DNA of 64,000 bases. Source: Asterias amurensis. Lineage: Eukaryota > Echinodermata > Asteroidea > Forcipulatida > Asteriidae. The position numbers were made by a program, and so were the translations under genes. Below the pieces are notes generated by a model. The model worked only from the letters and a program-made list of their open reading frames with translations, was not told the DNA's origin and did no database searches. Positions 11,304-22,456 of the stretch are shown in pieces. Location of the stretch: assembly GCF_032118995.1 (NCBI RefSeq), contig NC_092657.1:10665391-10729390 (forward strand), given 5' to 3'. How positions within the stretch are numbered: the first letter of the stretch is position 1; each line of letters opens with the position of its first letter.

Positions 11304-14180
11304 GTAAGTAATGTTTTAAAAAAAATCGTAGAGGAACACAGCTACACCAAAAAAGGCGGGGTGCGGTAGCAACAAATTTAATAACTAAACGCATTAACCC
11401 TTGTTATTGGGTTCCTCATTAAGAAAAAAAAAAAAATGTTTACCTGTGTTTAATTTCTGAATGAAGGCGGGAGGCGTGTCACCCTCACTACCTAAACCCC
11501 AATGGCGTGTTACGCTGTTTAGGTCCCTCTTCTTAATTTCAGAGGTTTCCCATGTGAACACGTAGTAAATTATAATTGCGTGCGTACGAGTTGTCCATGC
11601 CTTTTGCATTCTTTTGGACGTACGCGGCTACCCTATTTTACCGTACCCCCTCAAAACTGACGCTTAGATAGATGTTTACTATCCGTCACTCCAATAGGGG
11701 ATTCTCTTGGTTATGTTTTATTTTACATTACTATTATGTTTATTTTTTATTTATTAAGTTATGTATTTATTAATTTTATTTTTATTTATATATATGAATA
11801 CTTTTTTTTTCGGGGGTGGGGGGGGGGGGGGCTCAGGTGGTGGGAATGAAGCACTTGAATGAAAGCAGAGAGGAAGGGAAGACCCAACCATTAACAGACT
11901 AGTAATCAATGTTTAATTACCTGTGTAGCTCAACTGATTACGAAACTCTACTTCTGAAGCACTAAAAATGCTGTGGGAGCGATGAGCCTTCTTGATCATT
12001 ACGTGACAATCAAAGCACACCCATTTCGAATACATGTTTACTTATATTGGATCAACTCCGAGCAACTTCGTCAGAAATAAACCGATTGAAGAATCCCCTG
12101 TCGCTTTGACATGTTTCAAAGGAGTACACAGGTTTGCCCGCCGTTCATTCCAACTCCTCCCAGTGAAGGGATACTCTGCCTCACACACCGAACATAATGG
12201 ACTTGACATGCTGCAACTTTCTGACACTTAGGCCTGAAAGAGCCTGAAAATACTACCTGTATCTTGCTTCACACTATTGAACTTGAAGATTACAAGAGGC
12301 ATGTACATACAACAAGCATAAAGAAAGATACCAAACAACTGTCTGAGTCACCTGACCTAATTAGGTCACGCGAAACAGTTAGGTCACCAAAAATAGATAG
12401 CTGGACCAAAAATAAATAATATACAGGGGTAAAATCACAAAATGAATGCTTGTAGAATCTGAGTGACAAACATGTTAGCCTAAAGTAACGTTGATAAACA
12501 GTCTGAATAGCCCTCAGCTACAATTAGGTCACGTGAGACATTTTCTAGTTCTTATTAGCTAATTTTTCAACAACCCGGCACCGTGGATAAGTTACGTTGC
12601 TCATGATTGAACGCACGTGGGCACTCGCTAGCTGCAGCGCCTGTACCCGTCCCTGTGTACAATGTATAGCATTGGCTGCAATGCCTGTAACAAGTGTAGC
12701 ATTAAACAGCCGTTGATGGACATCCACCCACAACGCGTTACCAGCAAACCGAAGACGCGTGATGCGACTACCACCTGATCTAAACACTGGGACGCCATGT
12801 TTCATTATCATACACATCCGAAAATCGCAGACTTGTCATCGCTCCACGATGCGGAGTTAAAAATCATCAATTTGGAGTTTAAAAAATGATCGTGAGTACA
12901 ATTAAATGCCCGATGTTACATCCTAGACGTATCCAGAATAGAGTAGGCGATTTTTGAGCGATTTTGTTTGGTCTTTTTGTCATTTTGAGGCATTTGTTGT
13001 GGCTGGGTGTCGCGAAAAACAGTGTATTTGTTAAAATTCTGTTCCGTTCTCTGGGGCGCTAGTACGACAGATAAAGTCAAATATTGTTTCAAAAGGAGTA
13101 CAGCGCCCGAGTTACTGGGTCTAGGTTTTTGGTTGCATTATCCCCAGCGCTCTGTATCCTTTGGAAAAGGGGCTCTATAAATTCGGTAATTGTTATTATT
13201 GTGACACTTCCTTCATTATATCTGATCAGTGTGCTTTTTTTTTTTTTTTTTTTTTAAGATGTAGTTAAATGTTAATGAGACGAGCATCCCTTTGCATAGC
13301 ATAGTCAGCTACGACCTTGAGGGTTCTTCACTTCTAGAACGCCCATGCCGTGACACCTGCAGTCCTGCACTTGATGAGTCCTTTGGGAGAACCAGCCAAG
13401 TATGGAATACCTGTACGACTGTTGAACCCGGTCTCAGAAATGTGAAAGCTTTGTGATTATTCTTTTTATTCTTTACATAGACTTTTCTGGCTCCTATCTC
13501 TCTGTTTCCCGAATGCTAGTAATTTTGATGTGACCTTTCCTCCATACCACATGATTCCGCTCAACCTCTGAATCATTGACTTTCACAGTGCAATCGTGTG
13601 CTATCGTTTCACTGTTTCTTTGGCCTCTGATTCAAACGCATAAGGCGATGCTTGCAAGTCAATATAAGGGCATTGTACATGTGACAGTCGCCTATCTTAA
13701 TACACTAAAGAGTGTTATACCTGGCTTAATAAATAGTTTTTGCCAGTTGTAGTTTCCGCCTCCTCTTCTGCTTGGACATAATCAAAATCTTCATCTTATA
13801 GACCATGCTTTCTAGGAACATGTAACAATGCAGGCGCATTTTCCGCCTGTTATGATCAACTGCAGCACTCTCTAGATGTAACTCGCCATTGATTTAAATA
13901 ACCAATGAAATCATCGACTACTCATCGACAATAATCAACATGTACATACGAGTGCACACTGACAAAAACATGGCTGAAACTTCTATTAATTGTGACAATG
14001 AGTTATTACCTAGGATGACACTTCTTTGTTTGGTTTATTCTATTTGTCTTTGACGTAAAAACATATGGAAGTTGACATTGTGAACACCTACCTAGTCCCC
14101 CCTGAATGCATTTGGGCATGTGTTCATCGAAAGGACATCTTGGTTGATGTAGCGCTTCTAAAAATGTGAAGCAATGTCCC
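11304..14180. other. Long non-coding stretch
   Basis: Contains a G-tract at about 11814-11832, an AT-rich run at 11700-11810, a T-tract at 13228-13256, and a motif ATTAGGTCACG repeated near 12360, 12376 and 12520. A minus-strand ORF of 90 codons (12545-12817) has no recognisable domain, and two overlapping opposite ORFs at 12034-12231 look like chance. No gene is supported. Confidence 0.4.
13060..13210 (+). repeat. Possible LINE/SINE 3' tail remnant
   Basis: The sequence GGCTCTATAAATTCGGTAAT followed by TGTTATTATTG resembles the ...CTCTATAA-ATTATTATT 3' ends of CR1/L2-type elements and of SINEs that borrow such tails. No coding sequence remains upstream, so this is either a very short truncated LINE or a SINE. 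Confidence 0.3.
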
Positions 14181-14184
14181 TCAT

Positions 14185-14533
14185 TTAGAGTGGATGGGAT
14201 TGGCGATGAGAAATTGCGTACTCAACCCCATACATTAAAGTCTCTGATGGGATTTTCCTGGCAATGGCTACAGGTTTCGTTGAACACTTCGAAAAAAGAA
14301 GCATACCAAGTCGTCTCTCTGGATGGTCACGGGTAAAGCCCAGTTCTGATTGAACTAGTGGATTGTCTTTCAGCTGCGTGAGTGAGCCGTTCACTATGGC
14401 TTTAACTTTTTCATAGTCCATTGATTGGAGCCTGTGGAGTTCAACAACCAACTCTATCCAACGTTACGGTCTTGTCATCAAACTTCACGTCTTTCCAATA
14501 GTCACCTAGACGCTCCATGGCACTGTCAAATAC
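14185..14533 (-). pseudogene. Exon of an unrecognised gene, with a frameshift
   Basis: Read on the minus strand, a good acceptor (TTCTCACCAG, at 14534-14543) opens an exon starting VFDSAMERLGDYWKDVKFDD. The frame breaks near 14450 and continues in another frame as ELVVELHRLQSMDYEKVKAI, ending ...VEYAISHRQSHPL and TAA at about 14185. The protein is soluble, mixed charged/hydrophobic and helical-looking; I do not recognise the family. The single break between two coherent frames suggests a pseudogene or a base-level assembly error. The window contains no certain further exon. Confidence 0.4.
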
Positions 14534-14685
14534 CTGGTGAGAATTATAAATAGCAATAGACAAAATTAGTGCTGATAAACAGTTATAGAGTTAAATGTCC
14601 GAAGATATCTGGCAAATTTGAGCACCGCAGTCTGAATGTTGTGTACAAATTTACCCAATGCACTCAACGAGCAGGTGTTTTTTGA

Positions 14686-14778
14686 TCACATGAGACCAAA
14701 TGTGTGTCGAATTTCGTTTGGCGCATTCTTCGGAATTTTCAGAATATGCTCTGCAATTTGTACGTCTTCAAATGCCAT
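14686..14778 (-). CDS. Short ORF upstream of the 14.2-14.5 kb exon
   Basis: An ATG at 14778 (minus strand) opens a 30-codon ORF beginning MAFEDVQIAEHILKIPKNAP. It lies 150 bp upstream of the 14533 exon and has natural-looking composition. It could be the first coding exon of the same gene, but no donor restores the right phase before its stop, so it may instead be an upstream ORF or chance. Confidence 0.2.
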   Translation of the reverse strand: MAFEDVQIAEHILKIPKNAPNEIRHTFGLM

Positions 14779-14799
14779 TTTTTACGGACTTTGGTCGCG

Positions 14800-15692
14800 G
14801 ACCCTTTTTTCTTGGCAATATTTTAGCATATGGTAGCATATCTAGGGGACGACGATGAAGGACTACATGTTAACCACCATGTCTGGATAGCGACGGTCAA
14901 TAAGGACAACCGTCCTGCTTCTTCACCAGGTTTGTCCAGGTCATGACCCAAACCAAACGACAGCTAGCTGTAAAACGCCCGCCTTTTATAGATTTCTGTA
15001 GGTTACAATTAGTTAGTACGCATGAGCACGCAACCAAAAGTAACGAGTTACTGTAATGCAAATAATCATTCGCGTCAAGTGAGCTGTGTAGTTCTGTTTC
15101 GCAAAATTCTAACGAATACCCTCAACTTAAAGCTCATTAAAATTATTGTCAAAGATTGTCGGCGTGTGATAACTGCTAGTTATGTGCAAGTTCCAAGCAC
15201 AATACTATTAATGCGATAAACTCTCGAACACCATTTTATGTGATGGCTCTATCCTTAGCAAAGTTTCTGCCTATCAACCTCTGGGGAAAAGGCACTTTTC
15301 GCCACATTCTCCCAACACCCAACAATAAATTTCTTGGAACATCAAAAACTTGTTCTCAATCATCTTAAAAAATCAAACATAAAATTCACAACATCTCATC
15401 TGCTTTTACGTAGACTTCTGTTCAAAATCTGTGACTCGCTCAATTTCTAAAAATCAATTATGAATGTATAACGATGGTGGTAGGCTACCACAACAATATA
15501 TTAGAGATTACTAATACATTACAGGTAAACAACTGAATACAATAATTCAAAAATGTTATTAATGTTTGGACACAGTGAAATTATCATTTAACAAAACTCG
15601 TACAGACATTTCAAACCAAGTGGAAAATGTCCTGTATGTTCACTGTACAGGCATTTTTTCTTATGTCGACAAAATTGTTAATAAATCTAAAC
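14800..15692. other. Non-coding stretch
   Basis: AT-rich sequence with no supported gene. The 65-codon plus-strand ORF at 15022-15219 has no domain. Confidence 0.4.
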
Positions 15693-16142
15693 TAAAGCCC
15701 TTTTCCACAACAAAGTCAAACTAGGGTCCTTGGTCTCCTGTGGCAGTTGTCTTGACCAAGGACGTTGGTCAAACTCAAACAGGACCTTTCACACGGCACA
15801 GAAACCAACATCCCATGTCTCAAAGGTTAACGTTATTATATAACGGGGTCGAACATCTTGATTTCTTGCAACATGTGTTTCTTCTGGCGCGCATGCGTGG
15901 TAGCTCCAGCCACACCAGGGTCCTTCGTTACGCAAGCAATTTCCATTCACACAGCACACACGGACGATCATGGTCTAATTTTCACAACGTTGTGTTTTTA
16001 AGACGGAGGTCTGGACCTCGGTCTTAAAAGACCAGGGACCCGTGCCTATTTAAGCAGAGATACCTTTCAATCGATGTAAACAACGTTGTGTTCTTAAGAC
16101 CAAGGACCCCCTGCTTATTTTGCTTGTGTGAAAAGGCCTTTA
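15693..16142. mobile_element. MITE of about 450 bp with inverted ends
   Basis: The left end reads TAAAGCCCTTTTCCACAACA and continues to AGGGTCCTTGGTCTC. The right end, complemented, reads TAAAGGCCTTTTCACACAAG and continues to GGGGTCCTTGGTCTTAAG. An internal direct repeat, CAACGTTGTGTT(T/C)TTAAGAC, occurs at about 15987 and 16082. The terminal TA could be part of a TA or TAA target duplication, which leaves Tc1/mariner or PIF/Harbinger origin open. No coding capacity. Confidence 0.65.
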
Positions 16143-16360
16143 TACTGGTGACCATTTTGGTCAGAGAAAAGGAACAAATTTCCATTTTAATTAGCATTTT
16201 ACTCTCCAAAACGTTCTATTCTAAAACCACACAACTGCACAACTTACTTTTATACTCTTGGTAGAGGCCTTCTTTCACCTAGTATTTCACGAACTGGCGT
16301 ACCAACCTTAAATTAGTGACAAAATATTTAAATACATGTTACTCTCACGATTCAAGATAA

Positions 16361-16563
16361 CAGGGATTTTTCGTTTTCGACGACGGATGGTTCTGCGACG
16401 GTAAAGATCACATTTGGCGTCATCTGCCCATGCGTCGGCTTTGAGGACGGTCGTCCCTCAATTTCTACGACAGTATATGAAATGAATCTTCGTTGTGCTG
16501 AAAACGACGTTTAGCTAAACAACCGTCGCAGAACCATCTGTCGCCGAAAACAAAAAAGTCCCT
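16361..16563. mobile_element. MITE of about 200 bp with 41 bp terminal inverted repeats
   Basis: The left arm, AGGGATTTTTCGTTTTCGAC followed by GACGGATGGTTCTGCGACGGT, is matched inverted at the right by ACCGTCGCAGAACCATCTGT followed by CGCCGAAAACAAAAAAGTCCCT. Both sides are flanked by TAA(C), consistent with the 3 bp target duplication of PIF/Harbinger-type elements. Non-coding. Confidence 0.8.
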
Positions 16564-16769
16564 AACGTCCGAGTGTGTAATAACAGTTTACCGAAGCATG
16601 CTGGGAAATTCCTTAAAACTATTCTTGGACAAACCAGGTAGCTACAACTAATTTTTGTTTTCCTCTTACTTTTGAATTATTGTTTGCCTAGATGCTCGTC
16701 TCAGTATTTTTTAAACTTTAATTAATTTATTCGCTTGGCTTACTGCTCGTCAGGTTGGGCGAGGTGGGG

Positions 16770-17060
16770 CTGTCCAAATGTTGCCATACTCTGGTCAGCT
16801 TTGTCGGAGGGACGGAATGGAGTATTCAGTAAAGTTGACCTCGAATTCCCTCCAGGGCATTAATAATATCGGCCCTCTCTCGCACATGGCGTGCCTGGAC
16901 TCCAAACTCGATTCCATGGAGGATGTCACTGCGGGTTCTCCTGGCCTGCGGGTTAGAGCTCGCCTGCCGCATCCATTTTACTTCCCTTGTAGCCGCCGAT
17001 TAAGGGGTTTTGGTTCTGCCTTTCCATACAAAAGAGACCAGGGGTCCGGGTGGTCCATCA
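16770..17060 (-). other. GC-richer, coding-like fragment
   Basis: On the minus strand, about 16800-16985, one frame reads RRTRSDILHGIEFGVQARHV then RERADIINALEGIRGQL before a TGA. The composition (regular charge pattern, amphipathic helix) looks like coding sequence, and GC content is above that of the surroundings. I do not recognise the protein. It may be an old gene or transposon fragment. It is followed by two long G-tracts (17067-17085 and 17158-17176). Confidence 0.3.
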
Positions 17061-17444
17061 CGACCTGTGGTTGAGGGGGGGGGGGGGGGGCGCTCTGTAG
17101 GACTGGCCAGTTGTGGTGATGTGGGCCATTAATAGGCAGGGTAGGTTTCACTTGCTGGTGGGGGGGGGGGGGGGGGTCAACAAGGTCAAGTAGTCCTGCA
17201 GAGCTCATCGATTCATGTCAGGAGTTCGCGCGGCGTTGTCGTCGGTTGCTGCTTCATCCGTCGCCGCCGAAACAAATGCTATTACCGGCTGGCTTCACAT
17301 TCTGACGGCCCAATATAGATTGTTGGAGTAAGGATTGTTTGGTTTGTCGCTGCCTAGTTTGTCACTAGCACTGTCTCTGGTGAATGTCTGACTGTCTACG
17401 GGGAGACTACCTGTGCGGGACTTGTGGGTCTTTGTTCAGGGGGG

Positions 17445-20013
17445 TCCGGTAGTCTTGGTTCCAAGACCATTGGTGTTGCGCGGTCACACACAACCAACGT
17501 TCCGATTATGCACGGCAAAAACTGTTCACAGCTTGTTATGAACGAACGCTAGCGGGCGCTCTGTTTCTCTGATTTACGGATCTCACAATGTCCCGGGCTC
17601 ACCATGGTCTTGGATATTTGCAAATTGAAGGCGTGGCCAGACTATGTAAATTACTTTTAATGTATGTAATATTCATATCACGTGACGAATTGAAGATGAC
17701 TATTCAAACTAGATTGAGTCAAAGGTCAATATGATCGGCGGTCTATTTTTAATAATCTTTGCTCAAAGAGTGATTCCGTGGTCATTATAGGCCTATTAAA
17801 AGGAAAACAGTGAAATTTTAAGTATAGGTACCTATTCAGATTATGGATACGTGACGATTTGAAATCGTAAATAATGGTCAAAAATCGAACGTAAATTAGC
17901 ATTCAGAGAGTCCGTGTATCGGAGGCTGTATGGCCCCACGGCGTGGAGCCAATCGGAACGTGAAATAAGCCTTGTGGAATATCACGTACCCGCCCCATGC
18001 CGTGTCTCGTGGGGGTTGGAGGTGTTAAATCCCAGGCGCTATGAACTCCCAGCTTGCGGGTGTCGAATCCGTTGTTTCTTATGATCGCAAACGTTCCAAT
18101 ATGCTCCATTTTGATTCATGGCCCCCTAATTTCTTTTTGTTATGAGTTTTCAGGTAATTTTGATGATGTCAAAACGTAGGAATATCGCATTTTGTTATAT
18201 TGACAGTGTTATTGTGTGAGTAGCTTCAAAAAATTATGAGAATTTTTTATAAAAGGTTTAAATAACAATAATGCTAAAACAAAATTCCCTCAAAGCATAA
18301 TTTTGTCAAACAAAGTATTATTTTTTAATTCTGTGAATGAAGAGTTGCTTTTAAGGTAATGATAAAACTGGGCAACTAGTGGAATTTAATGACCCCGACT
18401 ATTCGCCGCAAATAACTGGGAGTTGAATAGCAGTAGTCGCAGCTGGACAAGCAATCAAAATTCGAAATTTCTCATGAGTTATTCCAAAAGATATTGTTAC
18501 GACTACACTCCAAAAAATGTATATGGTTACGTTCCAAGCTACGCAGCTACTCGGCTACGTTTACGTTCCAAGATACGCTTAGGGTCTAGCTACGCGTCAA
18601 GCTACGCTTACGAGTCCGAGCTACGTTTACATTCCAAGATACGCAGCTACGTTTACGTTCCAAGATACGCTTAGGTCTACGTTCCTTCAAGTTTCACTAT
18701 ATCAAAAGGTATGCTTTTAAGCCTGAGTCAAGCTATGCCTACACTTAAAGTTACGCAGCTGCGTTTATGTTCCAAGATGCTTCGCTTCAGTCCAAGATAT
18801 GCTTATGTTCCAAAAGATGTCAACGTTCCAAGCTACACAGCTACTCAGCTGCGCTTACAGATCTGCTTACGTTCCTTCAAGTTACGCTATAATATCAAAA
18901 GGTACGCTTTCAATCCCATGTCAAGTTACGCTTACGTTCCAAGATGTGCAGCTACGGTTACGTTTCAAAATACGTTCTCACAAAGACGGTTTTGAATCCC
19001 TCAAGATTTCCTTCTCCCAAGATTAAAAAACTTTCACTGTGAATAACACTACTGTTACGTTCCAAGCGACGCAGCTACTCAGCTACGCTTATACACTCCA
19101 AGATACTATTAGGTTACGCTACAATATCAAAAAGTACACTTTCAATCCCGAGTCAAGCTCTGCTTACGTTCCAAGATGTGCAGCTACGGTTACGTTTCAA
19201 AATACGTTCTCACAAAGACGCTTTTGAATCCCTCAAGATTTCCTTCTCCCAAGATTAAAAAACTTTCACTGTGAATAACACTACATGGCCCACCAGTTAA
19301 TATCTGTTTGGCAGAAAATACTGTACAAAATTTCTTTACTATCCAAAAATTTACTTGGGCACTACAAAATTTCAAATTTAATTAAAAATTGGCTGGCAAC
19401 CAGTTTCTGCTAAGCAATACTATTTTGTGCTAACTATAAGCAAATTGTTTAGCCAATACAGGCTTCATCAGTGTGGGCCCTGGCACGTCGGGAGCATAAC
19501 GCCACGATCGCATTTCAAGCTGCATATCATGGCAATGCAGTAGTCTGGATCTGGACATTATACATAGAAATGTTTGTGCTGGTACCACAAACCTTTCTTT
19601 ATCGTATTTCCACCATGTGTCAAAGTTTCAAATCCTACTGATCTGGACATTATTATACTCCGATAAAAACATATAAACCCACACACAGAGTAAAGCAAAA
19701 GTCATGCAACGGAATTACTGCATGCATTGTACACTACATGCACAACACTGATGAATTATTCATGAGCCAACCGCAACGCAGCCTCTGATTGGCTCCACCG
19801 GAAAGTCGGGGGAGATTTGCCGAAAAACAATAAAAAAGTTAAGTTATTCGTTGCAAATATTCAAGACCATGGTGAGATCTAAATCAGAGAAACAGAGCGC
19901 CCCGCTAGCGTTCGTTCATAACAAGCGTGAACAGTTTTTGCCGTGCTTAATCGGAACGTTGGTTGTGTGTGACCGCGCAACACCAATGGTCTTGGAACCA
20001 AGACTAGTGTCCT
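17445..20013. mobile_element. Element bounded by inverted repeats of about 170 bp
   Basis: The block 17445-17625 (TCTTGGTTCCAAGACCATTG, then CGGAACGTTGG in complement, GAACGAACGCTAGCGGG, then CATGGTCTTGGATATTTGCAA) recurs inverted at 19853-20013. The outer 16 bp of each repeat is itself palindromic (GTCTTGG-TT-CCAAGAC). Between them lie 2.2 kb, including a minisatellite (18.48-19.29 kb). No transposase is seen. It is either one non-autonomous foldback-like element or two opposite copies of a MITE of about 170 bp that happen to flank a satellite. Confidence 0.65.
18480..19290. repeat. Degenerate minisatellite with a 232 bp duplication
   Basis: Short units built on TTACGTTCCAAG(A/C)TACGCAGCTA repeat irregularly from 18480. 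On top of this, about 232 bp is duplicated in tandem (about 18822-19055 and 19056-19287). The last 115 bp or so of the two copies, from GTTCCAAGATGTGCAGCTAC to GTGAATAACACTAC, are almost identical, while the first half differs clearly. Open frames here only read out the repeat (YVPRYAATVTF and similar). Confidence 0.8.
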
Positions 20014-20478
20014 ACCTTTGAACGCCTTGCAAAATCAAAGTGCCTCACTGCCTCGGCCCGCACCGCGTAGACTGCTCTCATTGTCCCCATATCCACCAAT
20101 AAATATTTGCGGCCGAGATGTATTGGATATATTTGTGGCAAAGATGTATTGGATGATTTGTTGAAAGATAGTTATTGCTCCATGAAGTACCACAATTCTT
20201 GTGTAAGCTCCGATAGTGACGCTGCTGTCATTGGATGGAAATGCTTCTTTTGTTCAAGTTGAGTAAGAATTAGGATACACCACGCGGCTACAGTCGGATG
20301 AGTGTCGGCTCATAGTTGTATGTGAAAGTTTGTAGGACGTCTGTTATCAACCATGATACAATGTAGTTTTTCCGACCACAATAAATGAAGGTCATTTAGA
20401 CGTCGGCAAATTTCCCAAAACATGACGTCGAATCCCGACTTCGGATGGCTGTCGGCTTATGGTTAATATTCAGGAAAC
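20014..20478. other. Non-coding stretch
   Basis: No gene is seen. Two similar phrases, GTCGGATGAGTGTCGGCTCATAG (about 20293) and CGGATGGCTGTCGGCTTATGG (about 20443), may be ends of a small diverged repeat. Confidence 0.35.
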
Positions 20479-20585
20479 AGTTGAAATTATAGGCCCTCGG
20501 TGATGTCAAACCATTACTATGCCCTCAGCTTCGCTTCGGGCATAGTCATGGTTTTGACAATCAACTTGGGCCTATAATTTCAACT
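20479..20585. repeat. Hairpin repeat of 107 bp
   Basis: Arms AGTTGAAATTATAGGCCC and GGGCCTATAATTTCAACT pair perfectly at the ends. A second inner pair (ACTATGCCC and GGGCATAGT) closes on the loop CTCAGCTTCGCTT. The loop and its closing bases closely match those of the hairpin at 43808-43884. Confidence 0.8.
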
Positions 20586-20935
20586 AAACCCCTCATAGCA
20601 ATCAATATTTCCAGATTACTGACTTTAAATAACCCCGCCTAGGCATTTGCAAGCATTTTCCCATAGTTTTAGGCCTGGAGATTTGCAGGCCAGTCTAATT
20701 TAAATTGTTGCTAACGGTGTAAAATTATCTAACTCTTAAAGTGCGTGGAAAATGAGAAGTTTCCATTCAATCCACTTTCAAAATCTAGTTGCTGATGTAT
20801 CAAACACAATGTGTAAGTATACAAAGATAATTTCTCGAAATTGTAAAAAGATTAAAACAAGGATTTTTTAAAAAGCCCGCGCGTCGCGATTCTGAAAATG
20901 CAGAGGTCACGATTGGTTGTTGCGCAATGGCTGTG

Positions 20936-20950
20936 ACGTCATAAAGGAGA
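20936..20950 (+). promoter_or_regulatory. Promoter-like motif upstream of the P2X7-like gene
   Basis: ACGTCATAAAGGAGA, preceded by TG to give a full CRE-like TGACGTCA overlapping an ATAAA. It lies 101 bp upstream of the ATG at 21051. The same 15 bp occur inverted at 24047-24061, upstream of the THAP gene. Function as a core promoter or CREB/ATF site is inference; a shared transposon end is the alternative. Confidence 0.45.
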
Positions 20951-21050
20951 CTGACTAAGTCTGGTACCCATACAACTCACGCACGCTAACGCAAGCCCCA
21001 CATGTAATGTGCGTGTATTGTCCGCCGATTCTTTCCTCGACGAAGTAAAC

Positions 21051-22456
21051 ATGTCAGACTCTGAAAACTCCGGTGACGAATTTTGGGAAGAAATCAGTGT
21101 AGATTCTGATGGTTTCAGTGAAGGATCTGAAAGTATCTCAGGGGGATCGGGAGACAGCGATGACGTTGAGCCAGACGATGAGGATGAGGAGGTGGTTCGT
21201 GGGGCTGAACCATATAGATTCGAGCCACTGGCAAGACCACGCCAACAGCAAGGGTGACGCTGCTGCTGCTGATGACGCCGACCCCGATGAAGAACAAGAT
21301 GGGAATGACCAAGCTGCCAACAACGAGCGATTGAACAATACCGACTGGTAATTTTAATTTCTGAATCATTGACATAGTATAGTTCACTGATTTTACATAG
21401 CCTGTGTATGTAGGCTTTTGCTGATATTGATGAGGGGAAAACACGTACCCATGTGTGTATACCTGGTCATTTGGCTCATAAAATCATAGGCCTTTATACT
21501 CGCTCGTCTATATCTACACAATCATACATCATACAATGCAAAGACAGCTTTGTTTGTGAGTAGTTTTCTGTAACTGTTAGTGTCTAATTTGTCATGATGT
21601 CAACCAAGTGAAATTCAGTTGTGTACATGAATGTTGAGTTAAATTCCATGCCACAGTTCTCTAAAAAATGTCTGACTTATTAATTGTCTTGCTTTTTGAA
21701 TTGAAGGTGTTCCTGTGGTAAATGTGTGGTGATGGAGTTCGTTCACAACTGCATTTGCTGTAAAGAGATTGCAGCCATACAGGAGAAAATCGTTCATACT
21801 GGAGTCGATACTGAGGGTTTCAGTTGTTTTACAGACCATCCCTGGTATTCGGCTACATGTCTGAACCCTGGAACACTAGAGACAGCGTATTATGCGTACC
21901 GACAACAGTATGGGGCTAAAGCTGTTGAAGGTGACCTTCCACGGTAAGAGTTAATTTTCAATTGTTTTTAAATTTCAACTTTTTTTTCTGTAAGATTTTT
22001 GAACCGAAATAGAAGCACACAACCTGGTTATTATATTCAGATAATCTATTTTATGCGAAACGTGACATACATGAACATGTATCAGGACACTTTTCCCACC
22101 CCCAAAGTAAAGGCGACTCTCTTGATAAGCCCAATATTCCTTGTTTGAGCCCATTTCGTCAATCCAACTTATCCTGGTAACACTGATACTGGCTAGAACA
22201 TTGGTCAATTCAACGTAACAAATGGACAAATGATATACAGTTTGTTGATTGTAAAACAGAACGGTATTATTTTTTATTTCACAGAAAGTACAGACATGTG
22301 TCTTATCGGCAGGTGATCAGGTGGTGTTATGGTTACTTTGGAAGACACAACAGAGTGCCCCTCCCAGCATGCATAATGGGGATAACCAGAACGACTTTCC
22401 CAGATGAAGGAGGCAACTATGAAGGGTTTAGATTTCCTGACCTTGATGACATGTAG
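21051..22456 (+). CDS. P2X purinoceptor 7-like (ballast-domain) protein, three exons
   Basis: Exon 1 21051-21347 (donor GTAATT), exon 2 21707-21943 (donor GTAAGA), exon 3 22285-22456 (acceptor TTTCACAG, stop TAG); the exon 1/2 and 2/3 junction phases agree. The protein starts with an acidic, Ser-rich region (MSDSENSGDEFWEE, residues 1-60), then AEPYRFEPL. After a low-complexity DPDEEQDG stretch comes NTDW, then a cysteine block CSCGKC...CICCKEI, an aromatic helix ETAYYAYRQQYGA, and finally RKYRHVSYRQVIRWCYGYFG, LPAC, FPDEGGNYEGFRFPD. This matches the intracellular zinc-binding ballast domain of vertebrate P2X7, which in many invertebrates forms stand-alone proteins without the ion channel. 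Expected to be soluble; its role in invertebrates is not established. Oddity: RFEPL and NTDW lie in different frames, so there is one indel near 21235-21260. The first ATG of the frame (21009, GTG-type start) is less likely than 21051. Confidence 0.88.

Noticed and set aside
18423-19227. ORFs with repeated YVPRYAATVTF
   Set aside because: Translations of the TTACGTTCCAAG minisatellite and its 232 bp duplication.
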